This document shows, piece by piece, positions 58,574-64,000 of a stretch of 64,000 nt of DNA. The notes beneath the pieces are model-generated. The model made no database searches, was not told the DNA's origin, and saw only the letters and a list, made by a program, of their open reading frames with translations. The stretch comes from Lewinellaceae bacterium (lineage in GTDB: Bacteria > Bacteroidota > Bacteroidia > Chitinophagales > Saprospiraceae). Position 1 is the first letter of the stretch; each line of letters opens with the position of its first letter. The DNA lies in NCBI GenBank assembly GCA_016716135.1, contig JADJWX010000013.1, positions 193,545 through 257,544 of the forward strand, written 5' to 3'. The translations under genes were made by a program, and so were the position numbers.

Positions 58574-59134
58574 ATGGACATTAAAAACGCAAAATTGCAG
58601 GACGCAATCGACTCAAAAATTTTGAGTACGCGCAAAGTTTTTCTGTGGGGGCAGGTGGATGATCAATCGGCCCGGCATGTAGTTGACCGGCTGTTGTACC
58701 TTGAACTGACAGACCCCGGAAAGGAAATTCAACTGATCATCAATAGCCCGGGCGGGTACGTCACTTCGGGTTTTGCGATTTACGACACCATGGTGGGGAT
58801 TTCCAGCCCGGTGTCTACCATTTGCACGGGTTTGGCGGCTTCGATGGGGGCTATTCTGCTCTCTGCCGGCGAAAAAGGGCGGCGGTTTGTACTGCCGCAC
58901 GCCCGGGTGATGATCCACCAACCCAGTGGCGGCGCTGGCGGCTCGGCGGCGGATATTGCGATCCAGATCGAGGAGTTGTTGAAAACAAAACAAGTGGGCG
59001 CCGAAATACTGGCCCGGAATTGCGGGCAACCAATTGAAAAGATTTTGAAGGATTTTAATCGCGACCACTGGATGTCTGCCGGGGAATCCGTCGAATACGG
59101 CATCGTGGATGGGAAGCTGGAAAAATTGCTTTGA
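58574..59134 (+). CDS. clpP: ATP-dependent Clp protease proteolytic subunit
   Basis: 186 residues from ATG 58574 (MDIKNAKLQDAIDSKILSTR). The catalytic Ser90 is in TGLAASMGAILLSAGEKG and His115 in HARVMIHQPSGGAGGSAADI. It contains the hydrophobic handle region, with a short N-terminal part compared with E. coli ClpP, as in Bacteroidota. The tetradecamer degrades unfolded or tagged proteins handed over by ClpX or ClpA. No clpX is adjacent. The gene stands alone, preceded by a TACTTTTG box and followed by a palindrome. Confidence 0.92.
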   Translation: MDIKNAKLQDAIDSKILSTRKVFLWGQVDDQSARHVVDRLLYLELTDPGKEIQLIINSPGGYVTSGFAIYDTMVGISSPVSTICTGLAASMGAILLSAGEKGRRFVLPHARVMIHQPSGGAGGSAADIAIQIEELLKTKQVGAEILARNCGQPIEKILKDFNRDHWMSAGESVEYGIVDGKLEKLL

Positions 59135-59200
59135 TGGGCTGAGCCCTTTTCAAATTAGACTTTTGACTTCTTCAAGAGCAATTTCAGTTGAGGACGGTAT

Positions 59201-59352
59201 AGCTTTAACGGCGAATCCTGTAGGCTCGTAGCGTATTTCCCGCAGAGTTCCGCCGAGTTAATTCGCGGAGTTCCGCAGAGTTCCCATCCCGGTGAAGGAA
59301 AACTCTGTGTACGCTGCGAATTAACTCAGCGGAACTCTGCGAGAAATACACG
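59201..59352. repeat. ~150-bp palindrome, copy 1 of a dispersed family
   Basis: Arms GCGTATTTCCCGCAGAGTTC onwards (59231-59266) and its inverse (59315-59352) pair with a few mismatches. It begins GCTTTAACGGCGAATCC...GGCTCGTAGCGTATTT, which recurs at 61907-61942. Inside are GTTAATTCGCGGAGTT and its partner AATTAACTCAGCGGAACTCT. It lies between clpP and the lipoprotein gene. Confidence 0.7.
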
Positions 59353-59501
59353 CAGGGCGGCGTACCCTGCTACATAAAGATTCAGCCATTGATATTCGAC
59401 CCTTCTTGTTTGTTTCGCAGAGTAAATTATAAAAAGACAATGTAGTACTTGGTTGGCGACATTGGACTCGCAAACGCGCCGACACTGGACACATAAAACA
59501 A

Positions 59502-60080
59502 ATGCTTATGCCCACTAAACGGATATCTTCCGGTTTTTTTCTTGCCTTGCTGCTGCTTGCTTTTTTGGGGTGCAAAAAAGACGAGGTGACACCCGGGTTT
59601 GATATGATCTACCAGCAGGAATTCTCGATCCCGCCCGGGGTAGGGCCGTTTGTGACCCACCATTTTTATTTAAAAAACCTGTTTACCCGCTACGAAGCGC
59701 TGCTGATGCAGGCCGGCAAAACCGATGCGGAAATCGTCGGCATTTTGCCGGTACAGGCAGCTATCGAAGGGGTGTTTGGCGACGCCAATTTCAATATCGT
59801 CGAGGAGGCGATCCTGCGTATTTACCAGGAAAACGACCCCAACGGCTACATCGAAGTGGCTTACCGGTTTCCCACGCCCATTGATCCCAGCAACCGGCTC
59901 GATTTGATTCCTTCCCTGGCCGATGCCAAGCGCATCATGTCGGAAGACCGATTCAGCATCGACCTCCTGCTGCGGCTGATTTACGATTTACGATTTACGA
60001 TTTACGATTTACGATTTACGATTTACGATTTACGATTGGCAGGATTCGCTGTCGCCCGGGGGAACATGGAAATTGCCTAA
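59502..60080 (+). CDS. Small lipoprotein with C-terminal tail encoded by a heptamer repeat
   Basis: 192 residues, start MLMPTKRISSGFFLALLLLA, with the lipobox LLAFLGC (Cys24), so the product is lipidated and outer-membrane or periplasmic. The body (residues about 35-155) has no family I know; YQQEFSIPPGVGPFVTHHFY and ILRIYQENDPNGYIEVAYRF suggest a beta-sandwich. Residues about 159-178 are encoded by eight copies of GATTTAC (59978-60033) and read LIYDLRFTIYDLRFTIYDLR. The tail is probably not a natural part of the domain; the original end may lie near residue 158. A change in copy number would shift the frame of the final residues only. Confidence 0.65.
   Translation: MLMPTKRISSGFFLALLLLAFLGCKKDEVTPGFDMIYQQEFSIPPGVGPFVTHHFYLKNLFTRYEALLMQAGKTDAEIVGILPVQAAIEGVFGDANFNIVEEAILRIYQENDPNGYIEVAYRFPTPIDPSNRLDLIPSLADAKRIMSEDRFSIDLLLRLIYDLRFTIYDLRFTIYDLRLAGFAVARGNMEIA
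59978..60033. repeat. Perfect heptamer repeat (GATTTAC)x8
   Basis: Eight exact copies, 56 bp, inside the 3' end of the lipoprotein gene. The same 7-mer or its relatives occur at 1284, 2852-2866, 4057-4079 and 60128-60145. Because 7 is not a multiple of 3, slippage here would change the reading frame. Confidence 0.9.
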
Positions 60081-60085
60081 CTTTG
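60078..60085 (+). promoter_or_regulatory. TAACTTTG promoter -7 box for the dioxygenase gene
   Basis: TAACTTTG matches TAnnTTTG and lies about 75 nt before the ATG at 60160, overlapping the lipoprotein stop. The -33 box is not clear. Confidence 0.35.
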
Positions 60086-60159
60086 TGCGGTATTAGATTT
60101 AACTGGCTTCCTGGCCCTAAAAATCGCAAATCGTAAATCGTAATTCGCAAATTTTCAGC

Positions 60160-61293
60160 ATGGATACCTTAACCAAAACAGCGTCCGCCACCAACCTCAA
60201 TGCCGCCGATTCTTTCCCGATCAACGGCACCGACCACATCGAATTTTACGTCGGCAACGCCAAACAAAGCGCCATGTACTACCAGGCTGCTTTCGGCTTT
60301 GAATGGGTCGCCTACATGGGCCCTGAAACGGGCGTGCGCGACCGCGTAAGCTATGTTTTGCAACAAAATAAAATCCGGCTCGTACTGACTTCCGCCCTAA
60401 CGCCGGATCATGAAATTGCCCGGCACGTTGCGCTGCACGGCGACGGCGTTAAAGTACTGGCTTTGTGGGTGGACGATGCCGAAAAATCCTACTACACCGC
60501 CCTGGAACGCGGCGCCGAAAAGGCGTTTGCGCCGCAAACCCTGCGCGACGAACACGGCGAGGTGGTCATGGCCGCCATCAAAACCTACGGCGAAACCATC
60601 CACACCCTGGTGCAACGCAGCAACTATACCGGGCCGTTTTTGCCCGGCTATGAGGCCCGCAAATCGGTGTACCCGGTAAAGCCGGTCGGCCTTCAGTTTG
60701 TGGACCACTGCGTCGGAAACGTTGAATTGGGCGGCATGAACAAATGGGTGAAATTTTACCAGGACGTGATGGGCTTCAAACTGCTGATCACATTCGACGA
60801 CAAGGATATCAGCACCGAGTACAGCGCCCTGATGTCGAAAGTGGTCAGCAACGGAAACGGCTATATCAAGTTTCCGATCAACGAACCGGCCAAAGGCCTG
60901 AAAAAGAGCCAGATCGAGGAATACCTCGACTTTTACCGCTCTGCCGGTGTGCAACACATCGCCGTGGCGACCAACGATATCATTGCCACCGTGAGCCAAC
61001 TGCGCGCCAACGGCGTCGACTTCCTGCGCGTGCCGGATGTGTACTACGACGACGTGCTCGACCGCGTCGGGGAGATTGAAGAAAACCTGGAGGATCTTAA
61101 AAAACTCAACATTCTCATCGACCGCGATGACGACGGGTACCTGCTCCAACTTTTCACCAAACCGGTGCAGGACCGCCCCACGGTTTTTTACGAAATTATT
61201 CAGCGCCGCGGCGCCAAGTCGTTTGGCAAAGGCAACTTCAAAGCCCTGTTTGAGGCAATTGAGCGGGAACAGGAGTTGCGCGGCACGTTGTGA
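60160..61293 (+). CDS. hppD: 4-hydroxyphenylpyruvate dioxygenase
   Basis: 377 residues. Two VOC-like modules in the 4-HPPD layout. Iron ligands His183 (in QFVDHCVGNVE), His266 (in AGVQHIAVATNDI) and Glu345 (in FYEIIQRRG) are all present, as are TEYSALMSKVV and PTVFYEIIQRRGAKSFGKGN, which is the hallmark C-terminal motif. The enzyme converts 4-hydroxyphenylpyruvate to homogentisate in tyrosine breakdown. The usual partner (homogentisate dioxygenase) is not in this window. It converges with an RpiB-like gene across a heptamer/GGTTCACC palindrome (61293-61392). Confidence 0.95.
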   Translation: MDTLTKTASATNLNAADSFPINGTDHIEFYVGNAKQSAMYYQAAFGFEWVAYMGPETGVRDRVSYVLQQNKIRLVLTSALTPDHEIARHVALHGDGVKVLALWVDDAEKSYYTALERGAEKAFAPQTLRDEHGEVVMAAIKTYGETIHTLVQRSNYTGPFLPGYEARKSVYPVKPVGLQFVDHCVGNVELGGMNKWVKFYQDVMGFKLLITFDDKDISTEYSALMSKVVSNGNGYIKFPINEPAKGLKKSQIEEYLDFYRSAGVQHIAVATNDIIATVSQLRANGVDFLRVPDVYYDDVLDRVGEIEENLEDLKKLNILIDRDDDGYLLQLFTKPVQDRPTVFYEIIQRRGAKSFGKGNFKALFEAIEREQELRGTL

Positions 61294-61392
61294 TTACGGA
61301 ATACGGAATACGGAATACGGATTACGGAGTGCGGATTGTTCACCTTTACGAAATGGTGAACCAATCCGCAATCCGCACTCCGTAATCCGCAA
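61293..61392. repeat. Heptamer repeat and GGTGAACC palindrome
   Basis: AATACGG-type 7-mers (about five, some changed to ATTACGG or AGTGCGG) from 61293, then TTCACC, a short loop and GGTGAACC, then the inverse CAATCCGCAATCCGCACTCC and GTAATCCGC. It has the same cap and plan as the element at 1280-1431 but a different 7-mer. It lies between convergent genes, and the disrupted end of the RpiB-like frame reads into it. Confidence 0.75.
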
Positions 61393-61837
61393 TTATAACT
61401 CCGCTTCCGCCAGATATTGCAGGCAGGCCACATCTTCCGCATCCGAACTCGGCGGTAGCAAACCAGGCATCCAGCATTTCCTTCGCCACCTGTTCAGAGG
61501 TACTGCGCAGGCTCATGCACAGGATGTTGGCATCGTTCCACTTACGGGCGCCTTCGGCTGTTTGGGCATCCTGGCAGAGGGCGGCGCGAATGCCTTTGAC
61601 TTTATTGGCCGCCAGGCTGATCCCGGTGCCGGTCCAGCAAAACAGGACAGCCTGATCGAATTCTTTTTTTGCCACTTTTTCCGCTACATCCAGGGCTACT
61701 TTTGACCACATGGCGGGGCTTTCGAGCAGGGCGCCGAAAACCTCCACGGTGTGGCCGCTTTGGCGGAGTTCCCGGACCACAAAGTCGGTCAGGTAGGTTT
61801 TCATATCACTTCCAACGGCTATTTTCATAGGAGTCAA
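61346..61837 (-). CDS. RpiB/LacA/LacB-type sugar-phosphate isomerase, C-terminal frameshift
   Basis: The start MTPMKIAVGSDMKTYLTDFV and the FCWTGTGISLAANKVKGIRA plus WNDANILCMSLR motifs are those of the RpiB/LacAB family, which isomerises pentose- or galactose-phosphates. After LDAWFATAEF near 61452 the frame becomes unrelated. In the next frame DAEDVACLQYLAEAEL and a stop at 61393-61395 give the normal C-terminus, so one base is in excess near 61450. If this is an assembly error the true gene is 61393-61837 (about 148 aa). If real, the catalytic part is intact but the C-terminal helix is replaced by palindrome-derived sequence. Confidence 0.8.
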   Translation of the reverse strand: MTPMKIAVGSDMKTYLTDFVVRELRQSGHTVEVFGALLESPAMWSKVALDVAEKVAKKEFDQAVLFCWTGTGISLAANKVKGIRAALCQDAQTAEGARKWNDANILCMSLRSTSEQVAKEMLDAWFATAEFGCGRCGLPAISGGSGVIIADYGVRIADWFTIS

Positions 61838-61856
61838 AATTTTAAAAACGCTCTAA

Positions 61857-62133
61857 GTGAATTGGTAGTGCGGACTTTAATGCCTTCAATGTATCAGGTG
61901 TCAAATCTTTAACGGCGAATCCCAGAGGCTCGTAGCGTATTTTCCGCAGTGTTGCACAGCGTTAATTCGCGGAGTTGCGCAGAGTTTCCATCCCGAGGAA
62001 GAAAAACTCTGCGTTCTCTACCGTAAAAACTCAGCGAAACTCTACCGGGAAATGCTCTACGAGCCTAGCTATTTATCAACACCTGGTTTTTAAATTGATA
62101 ACATCAGACTGGCAGTCAGGTCCTCACTTGTGC
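61857..62133. repeat. ~275-bp palindrome, copy 2 of the GCTCGTAGCGTATTT family
   Basis: Contains TCTTTAACGGCGAATCCCAG, GGCTCGTAGCGTATTTTCCG and GTTAATTCGCGGAGTT, as in 59201-59352, and the inverse parts (CGAAACTCTACCGGGAAATG, CTACGAGCC). The outer part (AATTGGTAGTGCGGACT at the left; ACATCAGACTGGCAGTCAGG at the right) resembles the tips of the 58245-58472 palindrome. No gene seen up to 62384. Confidence 0.65.
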
Positions 62134-62310
62134 TTGAGTTTGTAACAAAAGCCGGTTTTAGGGTTGGTAAAAAAACAAATGAAATGCCGTTTGTTTCGAA
62201 AAAAACAGTTCACACTGCCGGCAAAACTGTACTCCGCACGAAAAAACCGGTTTTCCGGCGCCCATAGTCATTTGTTTGTCTAATCTGCCTGCCTGCGGCA
62301 ACGAAAGCGG

Positions 62311-62318
62311 TAATTTTG
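62311..62318 (+). promoter_or_regulatory. TAATTTTG promoter -7 box for the subtilase gene
   Basis: TAATTTTG matches TAnnTTTG and lies about 70 nt before the ATG at 62385. A TTTG pair at about 62270-62278 is too far upstream to be a normal -33 box. Confidence 0.35.
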
Positions 62319-62384
62319 GCGTTTCCTATTGCTTTTATTGCAAAAGCAGTTTTGGTTTTCACAAAATTAAATGTTCGAACGATT

Positions 62385-64000
62385 ATGGATTTTAAACAAC
62401 GTGTGGCGGCTCTGCTCCTTTGCCTGCCCGCTCTATTTTTATCTGCCCAGTCTAAGGCGCCGGAAAACTGGTTTACAAAAGATCAATCAAAAGACGGTGT
62501 TCAGGGTACCAGCTCCGATCAGACACTGGCAGCACTGAAAGCAAAAGGCAAAAAAGGCCAGACAATCGTCGTGGCTGTGCTGGATTCGGGTATCGATTAC
62601 AAGCACGAAGATCTCAAGGATATCATGTGGGTGAACCCGGGCGAAATTCCCGACAACGGCATCGACGACGATAAAAACGGCTACGTGGATGATATTCACG
62701 GCTGGAACTTTCTCGGTGGCCCGAATGGCGAAAGTGTTGCCCATGAAACCCTGGAAATGACCCGCGAGTACGCCCGTTTGAGTAAAAAATTCAACGGCAC
62801 CAACGGCAAAAACCTGTACGGCGACGCCAAAAAAGAATACGACTACTACCTGGAAGTCAAAGAAGCCTATGAAGAAGCCCGCGCCCGGGCCGAAGGCATG
62901 AAAGAACAGATTGCAAGCCAATTTGTCAAATTTGAGAATGCTTTTGCCCTGATCACAAAATCCAGCGGCAAGGCTAACTTCACGCTCGACGATCTGGCCA
63001 AAATGGACGCCGGCAGCAATGAAGAGCTGAAAGACGCCATCACACTCAGCCAACGGGTAATGGCTCAGGGCCTCACACCGGAAAATCTGGCTGAACAAAA
63101 AAAGGAGGCTTCTGCCTATGCTGACGGCCAACTGCAGTACAACCTCAACCCGGATTACAACCCCCGCACCATCGTGGGTGACGATCCCAACGATCTGAGC
63201 AACCGGTTTTACGGCAGCAACGAATACCGTGGCCCCGATGCCGGACACGGCACGCACGTCGCCGGTATCATTGCCGCTATCCGCAACAACGACATCGGTA
63301 TCGACGGTATCGCCGACAATGTGCGCATCATGACCGTGCGCTGCGTACCCGATGGCGACGAGCGCGACAAAGACGTGGCTAATGCCATTCGCTATGCTGT
63401 GGACAACGGCGCCAGCATCATCAATATGTCGTTTGGTAAAGGCTACAGCCCCGACAAGGCATACGTCGATGAAGCGGTTAAATATGCCGCCGAGCACGAC
63501 GTGCTCCTGGTGCATGCTGCCGGCAATGACGCGGAAAACAATGATAAAACAGCAATTTCCCGAACGACGAGTACATCACGCCTGTGAAAAAAGGCTGGTT
63601 TAAAAAAGAGAAATCTGCACCCAACTGGCTCGAAGTCGGCGCACTTTCATGGCGCACGGGTGACAAGCGGATTGCCGGTTTTTCAAACTATGGCAAGAAA
63701 AACGTTGACGTATTCGCACCCGGGCACCAGTTGAACTCTACCGTTCCCGACAACGAATACGCTGTTTTCAGCGGCACTTCCATGGCTTCTCCGGCAGCCG
63801 CCGGTGTGGCGGCAATCATCCGTTCGTACTATCCCGAGCTGTCGGCCAAGCAGGTTCGTTCCGTTGTGATGGAATCCGTCGCCAAGCAGGAAGGTGAAGT
63901 GACCAAGCCCGGTTCGACCGACAAGGTGAAGTTCAGCGACATCTGCGTTAGCGGCGGCATTGTGAGCGCAAGCAATGCCGTAGCGCTGGCTGAAAAAACC
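62385..64000 (+). CDS. Secreted subtilisin-like serine protease (S8), frameshifted and cut by window edge
   Basis: Start ATG 62385 gives a signal peptide (RVAALLLCLPALFLSAQ). Catalytic Asp67 lies in VAVLDSGIDYKHED, His288 in DAGHGTHVAGIIAAI, and Ser in SGTSMASPAAAGVAAI further on. Between Asp and His is an unusually long insertion (about 220 residues instead of about 40), typical of some Bacteroidota S8 proteases. At about 63548 AAAA appears where five A would keep the frame; the first frame stops at 63585-63587, and the correct one (NDEYITPVKKGWFKKEKSAP, ALSWRTGDKR) continues to the window end. The gene is thus either mis-sequenced in an A-run or a real frameshift. Confidence 0.85.

Noticed and set aside
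1..64000. tRNA or rRNA genes
   Set aside because: No cloverleaf-like block with GGTTCGAATCC-type T-arm or rRNA core sequence was seen; the GGTTCACC repeats lack the rest of a tRNA.

Overview
The window (about 55% GC by eye) looks like a chromosomal segment of a Bacteroidota bacterium, most likely of the Saprospiria. The signs are secreted proteins with type IX secretion (T9SS) sorting domains of both type A and type B, a GldM-like domain, a ParE of the Bacteroidota kind, several TAnnTTTG promoter boxes, and almost no Shine-Dalgarno sites. I see no rRNA, tRNA, CRISPR array, integrase or transposase. Apart from the repeats it is an ordinary core and accessory chromosome.

Layout. 1-2.8 kb: the end of a GT4 glycosyltransferase and a frameshifted T9SS cargo. 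2.8-6.4 kb: two tandem arrays of hairpin repeats that bracket an M48/TPR protein. 6.6-13 kb: a 1542-residue protein of unknown function and a helical-repeat protein. 13.4-18.5 kb: a 30-residue peptide gene with its own terminator, two secreted unknowns, a sugar nucleotidyltransferase, an EamA transporter and a decayed DUF3592-like gene. 18.7-23.3 kb: two tail-collar proteins, an LRR protein and an ECF sigma / membrane protein / M50 operon. 23.5-29.8 kb: a secreted GH13 enzyme, a YfcC carrier and a peptidoglycan-binding protein. 30.4-38.8 kb: Hsp20, a Do-type protease, an adenylate cyclase, an M20 amidohydrolase, a sodium:solute symporter, a VOC protein, a DUF1569 protein and a Crp/Fnr regulator. 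38.9-45.3 kb: DUF4345, a T9SS cargo, a GldM-C-like protein and ParE. 45.3-50.4 kb: a degenerate NMNAT-Nudix protein and a LytS/LytTR-type two-component pair. 50.4-64 kb: a 2035-residue type B T9SS adhesin, a DUF5691-like protein, ClpP, a lipoprotein, 4-hydroxyphenylpyruvate dioxygenase, an RpiB-like isomerase and a subtilase that runs off the right edge.

How the genes fit together. Much of the window concerns the cell envelope and surface: T9SS cargo, proteases (M48, M50, Do, S8, ClpP), small heat shock protein, peptidoglycan binding and polysaccharide turnover. Signalling is represented by an ECF sigma operon, a class III cyclase next to a Crp/Fnr-family gene a few kilobases away, and a LytTR pair with an ordered set of candidate binding boxes in front of it.

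The most unusual content is the intergenic DNA. It is packed with palindromes: two tandem arrays sharing a 14-bp hairpin arm around GGGGGTGACT, several 150-290 bp nested palindromes that sit mostly in 3' intergenic gaps (all four longer convergent gaps have one), heptamer repeats capped by GGTTCACC, and a palindrome inserted in the signal-peptide region of the GH13 gene. At least three genes carry single-base frameshifts, which may be assembly errors or real decay.
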